From: an uncultured Desulfovibrio sp.
GTDB taxonomy: Bacteria; Desulfobacterota; Desulfovibrionia; Desulfovibrionales; Desulfovibrionaceae
Assembly (NCBI GenBank): GCA_934546745.1
Contig: CAKTDV010000006.1
Location: 1-64,000 of the forward strand
Reading direction: 5' to 3'
Length of the DNA stretch: 64,000 nucleotides
In this document: positions 1-9,500 of the stretch, in pieces
How positions within the stretch are numbered: position 1 is the stretch's first letter
Layout of the letters: every line of letters starts with the position of its first letter
Notes under the pieces: model-generated
Databases searched by the model: none
What the model was told of the DNA's origin: nothing
What the model saw: only the letters and a program-made list of their open reading frames with translations
Program-made: the position numbers and the translations under genes

Positions 1-77
1 TGGTAGCAAGGGAGGGATTTGAACCCCCGACACTGCGGGTATGAACCGCATGCTCTGACCAACTGAGCTACCTTGCC
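1..77 (-). tRNA. tRNA-Met (anticodon CAT)
   Basis: Read on the minus strand this is a complete 77-base cloverleaf with encoded CCA. The acceptor strand GGCAAGG pairs with CCTTGCT (one wobble), the T-arm holds GGTTCAAAT and the anticodon loop holds CAT. The acceptor begins G-G rather than the C-A mismatch of initiator tRNA, so this is an elongator Met tRNA. An Ile tRNA whose C34 is converted to lysidine has the same anticodon and cannot be excluded. Confidence 0.95.
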
Positions 78-147
78 GTGCTACAAAGCAGCGTGCGTCC
101 CGACCAGAAGATGTATAGCGGTTGTCTTGCCCCTTGGCAAGTGTTTT

Positions 148-945
148 TTAGTTCACCATGAAAAAATAAACCAGCGGCGCGAGGATAAGCCGGTAAATGG
201 CAAAGGGAATCAAGGTCATACGGCTGACAAGGGCGATAAATATCTTTATGGCCGCCAGAGCTGAAAGAAAGGAGCCGAATATGCCGATGGCAAAGAAGGG
301 CGCGTCCGCCGCGCTGAGCAGGGGCCAGCTCTTCAGCAGATCATAGCCTGTGGCGGCAATCATGATGGGAACGGCCGCAATGAAGGAATATTCCGCGGCC
401 AGCGCTCGTTTTGCCCCCAGGAGCATGCCTCCCATGATGGTGGAGGCGGAACGGGAAAAGCCGGGCCACAAGGCAAGGCATTGAAAGAAGCCGATGCCGA
501 GAGCCAGTCGGGGCGTCACATCGTCAAGGGTGGCATAACGCGGCGCAGTATGCGGGCGCTTTTCAACCACAATCATGATGATGGCGCCCACGGTCAAGGC
601 ACAGAGGACGGAAAGAGGGGTAAAGAGCTGCTTGATGACGGAATGCAGCGTAAGGCCGAGAACGCAGGCCGGCAGCGATGTCAGCAGCAACAGGGCAATA
701 CCTCGCGAACCGGAAAACGGCGCATTGTGTGCGGGTTTGAGCAGACCCAGGAAACGCTTCCAGTAGAGGACGACCACGGCCATGATGGCCCCAAGCTGAA
801 TGACAACCTGAAACGTGGCGCTTTTTTCTCCGGAGAATCCGAGCAGATCACCGGCAAGAATAAGGTGCCCGGATGAGGAGACGGGAAGAAATTCCGTCAA
901 TCCTTCCACGATGCTGAGAATAACGGCGGTCAACCAGGAATCCAT
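148..945 (-). CDS. uppP: Undecaprenyl-diphosphate phosphatase UppP (BacA)
   Basis: This integral membrane enzyme removes a phosphate from undecaprenyl diphosphate and so recycles the lipid carrier for peptidoglycan and other envelope polymers. The 265-aa product matches the family length. It has the N-terminal ExxxE motif (EGLTEF, residues 14-19) followed by PVSSSGH, and the second signature PGFSRSAST near residue 165, with about eight hydrophobic segments. An upstream in-frame ATG at 993 would add 16 residues that are not typical of the family, so the start at 945 (MDSWL) is preferred. A plus-strand gene starts 82 bases away, so the two are divergently transcribed. Confidence 0.95.
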   Translation of the reverse strand: MDSWLTAVILSIVEGLTEFLPVSSSGHLILAGDLLGFSGEKSATFQVVIQLGAIMAVVVLYWKRFLGLLKPAHNAPFSGSRGIALLLLTSLPACVLGLTLHSVIKQLFTPLSVLCALTVGAIIMIVVEKRPHTAPRYATLDDVTPRLALGIGFFQCLALWPGFSRSASTIMGGMLLGAKRALAAEYSFIAAVPIMIAATGYDLLKSWPLLSAADAPFFAIGIFGSFLSALAAIKIFIALVSRMTLIPFAIYRLILAPLVYFFMVN

Positions 946-1026
946 AGGGAGGGTCCTTGCGTCTGTGGCGGCGATTGCCAAAAAAAGGCGCATCGCCTAC
1001 CTTGGGGAAAAAAGAAGGAGAGGTCC

Positions 1027-1212
1027 ATGTCCGATCATCTGATACCAAAGAATGAACTTGTCCGGCGCGCGACAGCCTATATTGTGGAGGAACGCGCCGC
1101 GCATCCTGAGAAGGCCCTGTCCACCCTGCTGGATGAGGCGGGAATGCGTTTTAATCTTACGCCGCTGGATACGGCTGCGCTGGAACGCATTTTTCAGAAG
1201 GGAAGGATCTGA
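1027..1212 (+). CDS. Small conserved hypothetical protein (61 aa)
   Basis: A 61-aa acidic and charged protein, predicted to be mostly helical, with no signal peptide or membrane segment. The start is strongly supported by an AGAAGGAG ribosome binding site seven bases upstream. I do not recognise a named domain. The gene stands alone between divergent uppP and a strong bidirectional terminator, so it is probably monocistronic. It is real on the strength of its ribosome site, codon use like its neighbours and placement between regulatory signals, but its function is unknown. Confidence 0.7.
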   Translation: MSDHLIPKNELVRRATAYIVEERAAHPEKALSTLLDEAGMRFNLTPLDTAALERIFQKGRI

Positions 1213-1245
1213 CGGCCGGATTGGGGAGAAATGCGGTAAAAAGCG

Positions 1246-1292
1246 CGGGGAAGAGAGGGGCGCTCCCAGGAGATCCGCTTCTCTCTTCCCCG
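1246..1292. terminator. Bidirectional hairpin between the 61-aa gene and metG
   Basis: Perfect 12-base arms CGGGGAAGAGAG and CTCTCTTCCCCG flank a 23-base loop. It lies between the stop codons of two convergent genes, which suits a shared terminator, although the T-tract is weak on both sides. Confidence 0.75.
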
Positions 1293-1303
1293 TGTTTGTG
1301 ATG

Positions 1304-3244
1304 TCACGCAATGGCGCTGCCTTCAGGCATGGCGCTGGCGGGTTGCAACAGGCAGAGCTTCCCCTCTTTTTCCGCGGTGAGTACCATGCCGCGGGAAACA
1401 AGGCCGCGAATCTTACGGGGAGCCAAATTCAAAACGGCGCACACCTGTTTCCCGATCAGATCCTGCGGGGCATAGTGTTCGGCAAGCCCGGAAAGGATCT
1501 GGCGAAGCTGTCCTTCGCCAAAATCAATTTCAAGGCGCAGAATGCGATCGGCATCGGGATGTTTTTCGGCATGACGGATGGTGCCGACGCGCAAATCGAC
1601 GGCTTTGAAGTGATCGAAGCTGATTTCCCCCGCGGTGGTGAGATCCGCAGGAGAAGGCTTTTTGTCTTTCCTGGCTTTCCTTTCTTTGGGAGCTTCCGCT
1701 GGCGAGGGCATATCCCGACGCGGAAAGAGGTTGGAGGAGGCGGCCAGACAGGTTCCCGGAGCAAGTGGAGTGAAATATTCGGTTTCCTCTTCCAGGGAGG
1801 GGACGGGAGCGGCGCTGTCGTCCACGGTTTGGCCGATCTGCCGCAGGAGGGTGACGGAAGCCAGCGGCATAACCGGCCACAGACAGATGGCGACTTTGCG
1901 CATGGACGTCAGCAGTACCTGCATGACGGTTCCGAGGCGAAGAATATCCCCCTGTTTATGGAGCGCCCAGGGAGCCTGGGCATCGACATACTTGTTGAGT
2001 GCGCGCACCAGTTCCCACAGGGATTCGAGGGCCTGTGAAAACTGGACGTTGGCGAAGAGCTGGCGGAAATTACGCAGGGAATTGGCGGCGAGTTCCGCAA
2101 TGGCCCTGTCCTCATCGTTGAACGATCCGGCTTCGGGCGCTTTGCTGTCGCAGTATTTGGCGCACATGGACAGAACGCGGCTGAACAGGTTGCCAAGATC
2201 GTTGGCCAGATCGGCATTGGTGCGGCTGATGAAATTCTCTTCGCTGAAGCTGGCGTCAGAGCCGAAGTGCATTTCCCGCAAGAGAAAATAACGGAAGACA
2301 TCCTGCCCGAAGCGATGGCACATATCCACGGGATCGACAACGTTTCCCAAGGATTTCGACATCTTGGTATCGCGAACAAGCCAATAGCCGTGCACATTCA
2401 GCCGTCTGTAAAGGGGCATGCCCGCCGCCTTGAGCATGGCTGGCCAGAAAATGCCGTGCGGTTTGAGAATGTCTTTTGCGACAAGATGCTCCCCAGGCCA
2501 GTAGCGGGCATAGTCGCCTTCGGGCCAGCCCAGCGCACTGATGTAATTGAGCAGCGCGTCAAACCAGACATAGCAGACATACTCCCTGTCAAACGGCAGT
2601 TCGATGCCCCAGGACAGACGCGATTTGGGACGCGAGATGCAGAGATCTTCCAAATCTCCGGAATCGAGGATGCCCAACAGTTCGTTGCGGTAGCGCTCCG
2701 GACGGACGAAATCGGGATGCTGTTCGATGTATTCCCTCAGCCAGGGAAGATACTTTGACATTTTGAAGAAGTAGTTCTTCTCGCTGATGAATTCCGGTTT
2801 TGTCTGATGCTGTGGGCACAGGCCGTTTTCCAGTTCCTTTTCCGTATAGAAGCGCTCGCAGCCATAGCAGTAGTGACCGCCAAACTCGCCGAAGTAAATA
2901 TCGCCGGCATCATGGAGCCGTTGCAGGAATTGTTGTACGGCCCTGATATGCCGCTCATCGGTCGTCCGCACAAAACGATCGTTGGCGATGCCAAGCTGTG
3001 CCCAGAGGTTCTGGAAACGGGCGCTGATGCCGTCCACAAATTCCTTGGGCGTCTTGCCTTCCTTTTCCGCGGCCCGCACAATTTTGTCGCCGTGTTCGTC
3101 CGTGCCTGTCAGAAAGAGGGTGTCTTCTCCGGAAAGCCTGTGGAAGCGTGCCAGCGCATCCGCGACGACGGTCGTATAGGCGTGTCCGAGGTGCGGTTTG
3201 GCATTGACGTAATAAATGGGTGTGGTGACGAAATAGGACTTCAT
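1304..3244 (-). CDS. metG: Methionyl-tRNA synthetase
   Basis: Charges tRNA-Met with methionine in the cytoplasm. The 646-aa product has the class I signatures HLGH (residues 18-21) and KMSKS (near residue 295), a zinc knuckle region with CYGC and CPQH, and a C-terminal EMAPII/tRNA-binding domain over roughly the last 105 residues (VDLRVGTI onward). The long linker before that domain is Pro/Lys-rich. The chosen ATG at 3244 is preceded by AAAGGAA; the open frame continues 85 codons upstream, but that stretch overlaps the next gene and is not protein-like. It lies 58 bases downstream of the PSP1 gene on the same strand, so the pair may be co-transcribed. Confidence 0.97.
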   Translation of the reverse strand: MKSYFVTTPIYYVNAKPHLGHAYTTVVADALARFHRLSGEDTLFLTGTDEHGDKIVRAAEKEGKTPKEFVDGISARFQNLWAQLGIANDRFVRTTDERHIRAVQQFLQRLHDAGDIYFGEFGGHYCYGCERFYTEKELENGLCPQHQTKPEFISEKNYFFKMSKYLPWLREYIEQHPDFVRPERYRNELLGILDSGDLEDLCISRPKSRLSWGIELPFDREYVCYVWFDALLNYISALGWPEGDYARYWPGEHLVAKDILKPHGIFWPAMLKAAGMPLYRRLNVHGYWLVRDTKMSKSLGNVVDPVDMCHRFGQDVFRYFLLREMHFGSDASFSEENFISRTNADLANDLGNLFSRVLSMCAKYCDSKAPEAGSFNDEDRAIAELAANSLRNFRQLFANVQFSQALESLWELVRALNKYVDAQAPWALHKQGDILRLGTVMQVLLTSMRKVAICLWPVMPLASVTLLRQIGQTVDDSAAPVPSLEEETEYFTPLAPGTCLAASSNLFPRRDMPSPAEAPKERKARKDKKPSPADLTTAGEISFDHFKAVDLRVGTIRHAEKHPDADRILRLEIDFGEGQLRQILSGLAEHYAPQDLIGKQVCAVLNLAPRKIRGLVSRGMVLTAEKEGKLCLLQPASAMPEGSAIA

Positions 3245-3250
3245 CAAAAA

Positions 3251-3263
3251 TTCCTTTGTGGTC
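3251..3263 (-). repeat. Shared leader motif, copy 1 (metG)
   Basis: Minus-strand reading is GACCACAAAGGAA immediately before TTTTTG-ATG. The same 13-mer occurs just before the starts at 36979 and 62069. It includes the Shine-Dalgarno core AAAGGA. Confidence 0.6.
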
Positions 3264-3302
3264 TGAAACCTTCCCCTTTCAGGGGGGAAAAGCGCCATGC
3301 TC

Positions 3303-4394
3303 TTAGGAAGGCGTGCCTGACGGTTCGGAAGGGGCGCCTGTGGCAGCGCCCTTTTGCGGCGTCTCTCCGTCCCGGTGAAATTTGCGCTTGCGTTTGCGTT
3401 TGTTGCGGTTTCGCTCGTCTTCCGGCGGATCCGGCGTTTCCTTATTATTTGCCGCTCCTGGCTCTGGCGGCAGCGCGCTGGCAAACAGCGCCGGATCATC
3501 GACGCTGTCCGGCGTTGCGGAAACTACCAGCAGTCCGTCGCCCGCCTGCGGCCTGGGCGCTGTTTTGGCCGCGTTCTGCCTGGTGGCGTCGGGGCGGTAG
3601 GATTCCAGCGCCTGCCACTCCTCAAGCGTCAGCTCCAGTTCCTCATTTGTTTCCGTGAGAACGGAGACGCTGTTACGGAACATGTTGGCGCGCAGCACCT
3701 TCATGGTGCCCTTTTTGGTCTGGTACTTCTTACCCAGACGGGGGCAGGAACGGTGAAACTGATCATAATTTTCCTGTTCATAGGAAAGACAACAAAGCAG
3801 ACGGCCGCAAATTCCTGAAATTTTTGCGGGATTGAGAAAGAGGTTCTGCTCTTTGGCCATACGGATGGTCACGGGAGCGAACTTGCGCAGATAGCGGCGG
3901 CAGCAGCAGACCATGCCGCAATTACCCACGGCGCCAATCATCTGCGTTTCATGACGCACACCGATCTGCCGTAATTCAATGCGGGTACGGTACTGATGCA
4001 CCAGATCTTTGACAAGCTCGCGAAAATCGATGCGGGCGGGGGCGGTAAAATAGAAAATGAATTTGCTGCGATCAAAAAAAACCTCCACATCCACCAGTTT
4101 CATATCCAGATGACGGTTACGGATACAGCGCCTGCAGAATGCCGCAGCTTCAAGGGACAGCCCCTTGTTTCCCTGGAGCTGGGACATGTCTTCGGCTGTC
4201 GTGCCGCGGATGATGGCGGGCAGCTCTGTCTCCGTCATGCCCGGCGGCGGCGCCGGGCAGGCGCAGACGATGGTGCCCAGCGCCTCTCTCTGCTCAAGGG
4301 GCGCGAAGACCATATCGCCGCGTTGCAGATGTTCGGGGCCGGTATAGTAGCTTGTCTGGTCGAGGGAGTGAAAACGAAGACCGTATATGGGCAT
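3303..4394 (-). CDS. PSP1 / RicT (YaaT)-type regulatory iron-sulfur protein
   Basis: A 363-aa cytoplasmic protein of the PSP1 family, known from Bacillus RicT/YaaT where it works in a complex that affects RNA processing and development. The family core is visible: an N-terminal beta-rich part, then a cysteine cluster made of GMVCCCRRYL and GRLLCCLSYE (around residues 160-205) that in the family can ligate an Fe-S cluster. The last 70 residues are a low-complexity tail rich in Arg, Lys, Pro and Glu that is unlikely to be folded. There is no strong ribosome binding site before the ATG at 4394. It precedes metG on the same strand. Confidence 0.85.
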   Translation of the reverse strand: MPIYGLRFHSLDQTSYYTGPEHLQRGDMVFAPLEQREALGTIVCACPAPPPGMTETELPAIIRGTTAEDMSQLQGNKGLSLEAAAFCRRCIRNRHLDMKLVDVEVFFDRSKFIFYFTAPARIDFRELVKDLVHQYRTRIELRQIGVRHETQMIGAVGNCGMVCCCRRYLRKFAPVTIRMAKEQNLFLNPAKISGICGRLLCCLSYEQENYDQFHRSCPRLGKKYQTKKGTMKVLRANMFRNSVSVLTETNEELELTLEEWQALESYRPDATRQNAAKTAPRPQAGDGLLVVSATPDSVDDPALFASALPPEPGAANNKETPDPPEDERNRNKRKRKRKFHRDGETPQKGAATGAPSEPSGTPS

Positions 4395-4685
4395 GGTATG
4401 CGGACGCCGCCCACGGCGGCAGGAAAGACGTTGTTCGGACGCGGGAGAGCCCTTTGTGGAAACAGCGCTGGCACCGCGTCATGGGCGGCCGTAAGCGCCT
4501 TTCGCGGCAATGGGGGGATCTCCGTGGACACGGTGAATTTCCATATTTGTGATATATTGCCTCCGCTGTCAATGCCGGAGCGTCCCGCTTGCCATCCCTG
4601 ACGCTCTGCCCTACCCTGAACGAGGATCAGAGACGGCGGGCGGCATTGTTCTTTTTTCCTCAACAAGCTATAATAAGGATGAATC

Positions 4686-5249
4686 ATGATTTCCAGAAAC
4701 GAGGCGCTGGCACTGCTGGCGGAGCACGGCGTACAGGGCGGCCTGCTGCGGCATTCTCTGGCTTCGGAGGCTGTCATGCGCGCTCTGGCTGGGCACTTTG
4801 GCGAGGATGCGGATCTCTGGGGGCTGACGGGCCTGCTGCATGATGTGGATTATCCCGTCACGGAGTCAGCGCCCGAACGGCATGGCAGAGACGGCGCGGC
4901 GCTTCTTGCCGGTAAATTGCCCGAGGAGGCCTGTATCGCCATTGAGGCCCATAATGCCGAATGCACAGGGCGTCAGCCGCAATCACGTTTCGACTATGCG
5001 CTGCGCTGTGGTGAAACGGTGACCGGCATCATTGCGGCAGCCGCCCTGCTGCGTCCCACAGGCTATGACGGCATGGAACCCAAAAGCATCAAGAAAAAAA
5101 TGAAGGACAAGGCCTTTGCCGCCAGTGTCAACAGGGCGACCATCAAGGAGTGCGCTCTGGCTGGGCTGGATCTGGACGCCTTTCTGGCACTGGCCATCAG
5201 CGCTATGGCGGCCATGCCTGCGGCGGGCCGGAATGCGGAACACGGGTAG
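4686..5249 (+). CDS. HD-domain (HDIG-type) hydrolase
   Basis: A 187-aa protein with metal-binding HD-superfamily residues: a His at about 20 (LLRHSL) and the HD pair in LLHDVDYP at about residues 55-56, followed by a conserved H in ERHGRDGA. Such proteins are phosphohydrolases; short stand-alone members have no settled substrate. AAGGAT precedes the ATG by six bases. A perfect TATAAT lies at 4669-4674, but so close to the start that a transcript from it would lose the ribosome site. It heads a plus-strand run with the phosphofructokinase and addAB genes (30-base gap to the next start). Confidence 0.85.
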   Translation: MISRNEALALLAEHGVQGGLLRHSLASEAVMRALAGHFGEDADLWGLTGLLHDVDYPVTESAPERHGRDGAALLAGKLPEEACIAIEAHNAECTGRQPQSRFDYALRCGETVTGIIAAAALLRPTGYDGMEPKSIKKKMKDKAFAASVNRATIKECALAGLDLDAFLALAISAMAAMPAAGRNAEHG

Positions 5250-5279
5250 CCCGTCGCGTAAAAGAGAGAGGAGCAGCCA

Positions 5280-6587
5280 ATGAGCAGGACGACACTGGAT
5301 ACAGCCATTTCCATCCTGGGACCGCGGAAGATTGCGTCCCGTCTGCCCTACCACACCTGGGCGGACGATCACCCCGTCATACCGTTATACCTTGGTGCGG
5401 AAGTCAGCGAGGATGCGCCCGGCGGCATTGTGGAACTGGAAGCGGCGGGCCCCCGGCAACATCTCTATTTTGACCCCACGCGGGCCAAATGCGCCATTGT
5501 CACGTGCGGTGGCCTGTGCCCCGGCATCAACGATGTCATCCGCGCCATCGTCATGGAGGCCTACCATGCCTATAACGTACCGGCCATCATGGGCATACGC
5601 TACGGCCTGGAAGGCTTCATACCGCGCTACGGCCATCTGCCCGTGGAACTGACGCCCGCCAGCGTGACGGATATCCATCGTTTTGGCGGCACCGTTCTCG
5701 GCTCTTCCCGTGGCCCGCAATCGCCTGAGGAAATTGTTGACAGTCTTGAGCGCGGCAACATCAGCGCTCTTTTCGTCATCGGCGGCGACGGTTCCATGAA
5801 AGCGGCGCTGGCCATAAATCAGGAAATTCGCCAGCGCGGGCTGCGGATTTCCGTCATCGGCATCCCCAAGACCATTGACAACGACATTAATTTCATTCCC
5901 CAGTCCTTTGGTTTTGATACGGCTGTCGGCAAGGCGACTGAAGCCATCGAATGCGCCCATACGGAAGCCAGCGGCATGCCCAACGGCATCGGCCTTGTCA
6001 AAGTGATGGGGCGGGAGTCCGGTTTTATCGCCGCACAGGCGACGCTGGCGCTCAAGCAGGTCAATTTTACCCTGATACCTGAAGCGCCCTTTGCACTGGA
6101 AGGCTCGTCCGGGCTTCTTCCGGCGCTGGAGCGACGCCTGAAAGAGCGTGGACATGCGGTCGTCGTCGTGGCGGAAGGTGCCGGCCAGCATCTGATGGAT
6201 CGCCATAGCGACGCCACGGACGCCTCCGGGAACGCGATTCTCGGCGATGTGTCCGAACTGCTGCGCCAGGTCATTGCCGCCTACATGAAGGAACGCGGCA
6301 TTCCCTGCAACCTGAAATATATTGATCCAAGCTACATGATCCGTTCCGTCCCGGCCATATCGACCGACAAGGTCTACTGCGGTTTTCTGGGGCAACATGC
6401 CGTGCATGCGGCCATGGCCGGGCGTACTGACATGGTCGTCTGCAAGATTCAGGAACATTTCGTCCATCTGCCGCTGGAGCTCGTGACACGGCGTCGCCGC
6501 AAACTGGATATTCATTCCGAGCTGTGGCGGGCGGTGCTTGAATCGACGGGACAAGGCATGATGTACGGCATGTTGCCGCTGGAGTAG
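5280..6587 (+). CDS. pfkA: 6-phosphofructokinase, long plant/protist-like type
   Basis: Phosphorylates fructose 6-phosphate in glycolysis. The 435-aa protein is about 115 residues longer than E. coli PfkA. It shows GGLCPGIN, GGDGS (substrate and Mg-phosphate site), PKTIDND with the catalytic aspartates, and MGRESG. The donor-determining pair is Gly in GGDG plus Lys in PKTIDND. In the established scheme PPi enzymes have GGDD with Lys and classical bacterial ATP enzymes have Gly and Gly, so Gly with Lys predicts an ATP enzyme of the plant/trypanosome kind. GAGAGGAG precedes the start. addA begins four bases after the stop. Confidence 0.92.
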   Translation: MSRTTLDTAISILGPRKIASRLPYHTWADDHPVIPLYLGAEVSEDAPGGIVELEAAGPRQHLYFDPTRAKCAIVTCGGLCPGINDVIRAIVMEAYHAYNVPAIMGIRYGLEGFIPRYGHLPVELTPASVTDIHRFGGTVLGSSRGPQSPEEIVDSLERGNISALFVIGGDGSMKAALAINQEIRQRGLRISVIGIPKTIDNDINFIPQSFGFDTAVGKATEAIECAHTEASGMPNGIGLVKVMGRESGFIAAQATLALKQVNFTLIPEAPFALEGSSGLLPALERRLKERGHAVVVVAEGAGQHLMDRHSDATDASGNAILGDVSELLRQVIAAYMKERGIPCNLKYIDPSYMIRSVPAISTDKVYCGFLGQHAVHAAMAGRTDMVVCKIQEHFVHLPLELVTRRRRKLDIHSELWRAVLESTGQGMMYGMLPLE

Positions 6588-6591
6588 CTCA

Positions 6592-9500
6592 ATGGCGCGC
6601 CTCTCGCAGCTCAAGGCTTCGGCCGGTTCCGGCAAAACCTACACCCTGACACGTCTTTTTTTGCGGCGTCTGGCCGCCTCATCGCGGCGCGCCACGGGAA
6701 AGGCTCCCGTATGCGCCTGGCAGGTTCCCGTTCAGGACGGCGACACGGGGTGGGGCGAGATCATGGCCATCACATTTACCAATGCCGCTGCCCGTGAGAT
6801 GCGGGAGCGCGTCGTCGAAACGCTCAAGCGCATTGCCCTGGGAGCGGAAGAGCGGGAAGTCCCGCTGACACGTGAGGAAGCCCGGCGATGGGTGGATGCT
6901 GTTCTGCGGGATTTTGGACGTCTCAATATCCGTACCATCGACAGCCTGCTTCATCTGATTGTCCGCTCCTCGGCGCTGGAGTTGGGGTTGTCTCCTGATT
7001 TCGAGCCGGTCTTTTCCTCAAGGGAGGCTCTGGCGCCCTATCTTGATTTGTTGCTTCAGCAGGCCTGGAACGAGGATCCCGCCTATGAGGAACATCGGAA
7101 ACGTCTGCGTTCCATCTTTGCAACGCTGATCAGATACCGGGACAAAAAAGGGTTTCTGGCGGGAGACACGCTGTCGGAAAATCTTTTTGAGATGCTGGAC
7201 GACGCCCTGCGGGGCCGCTATGACGGTATCTGCTCCACAAAAGAAACCATTGCGCTTGTGGAGGAATGCGGGACGCGCGTCAGAACGGCAGCGGCAACCC
7301 TGTCGCGGGGGATGTCGCCGGATATCTATCTGAAAAACGCCGTCAAAGCCATGGAGGCGCTTCTGTCGGAAGGCAGGGAAAGCTCCGTCTATCTCCGCAA
7401 GGAGAGCCTGCTGGATTTGATGAAAACGAGCGCGCGCGGCAAGGGCGCGCTTCCCGACGCGTCCATGACACATGCCTACGACGCCTTGCGATCCGCCCTG
7501 GACGACAAAATTCTTGCCGGCGCGGCCGTGAGACGCGCTCCCTTCATAGAGCTGGCGCTCCCTCTGGCGAGGGCCTATCTGCGAAATATTCGGGAAGAAG
7601 GCCGCGTGCCGGCCGTGCTTGTCCCGGATATGGCGGCGCGTGTCTTCGCGCGGCCTGACGGGGTATCCGCCGGGTTGTGCCGCCTGGGAACGCGCCTGTC
7701 ACACTTCTTTGTGGATGAATTTCAGGATACCAGCCGCGAACAGTGGCAGGCCCTGAAGCCGCTGATTCTTGAGGCGCTGTCACGGGGTGGTTCACTGACG
7801 TGGGTAGGCGATGTGAAACAGGCCATCTATGGCTGGCGCGGAGGGGACGCGACCCTTTTCGACGATGTGATGCGGGATCCGCAGTTGCGCGCCCTGGAAC
7901 CGCGGCCGGAACGCGGGAGCCTCCCCTGTAACTGGCGTAGCCGGCGCGTTCTTGTGGAGCACAGCAACGCCCTGTTTGCGCCACTGGAACGGGAGACGGC
8001 GGCGCGCGGAACCATGGCCGCCCTGTTGGGAGAAAACGTTCCTGAAGAATTTCTTGCGGATGCCGTTACGAAGGTGACGGCGGCCTTTGCCGGGGCGGCA
8101 CAGCGTATCCCCAAGGGAAACGATCGTGAAGGCGGTTTTGTCGAGGTGCGTTGCCTGGATGCCCCGGACAAAGCGTCGCTGGATGCCCAGGTACTGCGGG
8201 AGACGGTTTCGTGCCTTCGGGAAGTGGCGGCGCGGCGCTCCTGGGCTGATGTCCTTGTTCTTGTGCGCGCCAACAGGGAGGCTTCCACGCTGGCGCTGGC
8301 ACTGACGGAAGCGGGGATTCCCGTCGTGACGGAAAACAGCCTCCTGCTTGCGGCGCATCCGCTTGTCCGGCAGAGCGTGGCCCTGTTGTCGTTTCTGGCT
8401 TCTCCGGCGGATGACGTGGCGTTCTGGACCGTCGTTTCCGGCGATATTGTGCGGCAACTGCCATCCGTGCCTTTTGACTGGCAGTCGCTGCATGACTGGT
8501 GCGTTGGCCGTGCCCGCGATACGCCGCTGGCAACGCAGTTCCAGCGCACATGGCCCGATGTCTGGAAAAGCCTCTTTGCTCCCTTTCTCTCACAGTCTGG
8601 TTTGATGACGCCGTACGATATTGTGCGGGAATGGTATCTGTTGTGTCATGTGGAGCGGCGTTATCCGGATGACGCCGTCTTTATCCGGCGGTTTCTGGAG
8701 GTCGTGTACGCGGCGGAAGCCTCTGGCTCGGCCTGTCTGCCGCTTTTTCTGCAATACTGGGAAGAAGCCGGCGCGACGGAAAAAATACCCATGCCCGAAG
8801 GGCTGGATGCCGTACGCATCATGACCATTCACAAATCCAAGGGACTGGAAGCCCCGGTAGTGCTTGTTCCCTGGCTGACAAGCTCGGTACGGGTTTCCAA
8901 TGCGGTACAGGTTACGGTGGCCGGACGGCGTCTTTCCGTCGACAATGTCAAAGCGCTGGGAGCGCCCTATTATGAGGAGCTGATCCGTCAGACATGTGAA
9001 AGTCTGAATCAGATATATGTGGCTTTTACACGGGCACGGGACGAACTCTATATTTTCAGGACAACGACGCATTCCGGCAGACAGGCCGCCCTGTGCAACG
9101 GTCTGGATGTTCTTTGGAACACAGCCGGGCTGACGCCTCCCTATGCCTGTGGCATAAGGCCATCGCCGCCCCCCAGCTGTCGCGACAGCGCCCCCATGTC
9201 CCCCACGCTTCCTCCCATTGCCTTGCGGGAGGACGGAGAACTTCCCCAGCAACATGCTCCGGGTGAAGAATGGCGTCCCATGCAATGGCTGCCGCAGCTC
9301 AAAGTCTTCCGCAATCCACTGGAAGAGATCCGTTTCCGTCCCAAAGACAGAGGCCTGCTCTTTCATGCCTGTCTGGAACATATGACATGTTCCGGCAATA
9401 GCGCGCGGGACGCCGCGCGCGCTGTGGCCCGTGTGCGGACGACAGCCGCCCCAGCGGCCAGAGCCGCGCTGGAAGGCGGTCTGGGGTCAGCCCTTGAGGA

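Noticed and set aside
4646..4674. TTGTTC-N17-TATAAT as promoter of the HD-domain gene
   Set aside because: The transcript would start about five bases before the ATG and omit the ribosome binding site; the -35 is also poor.
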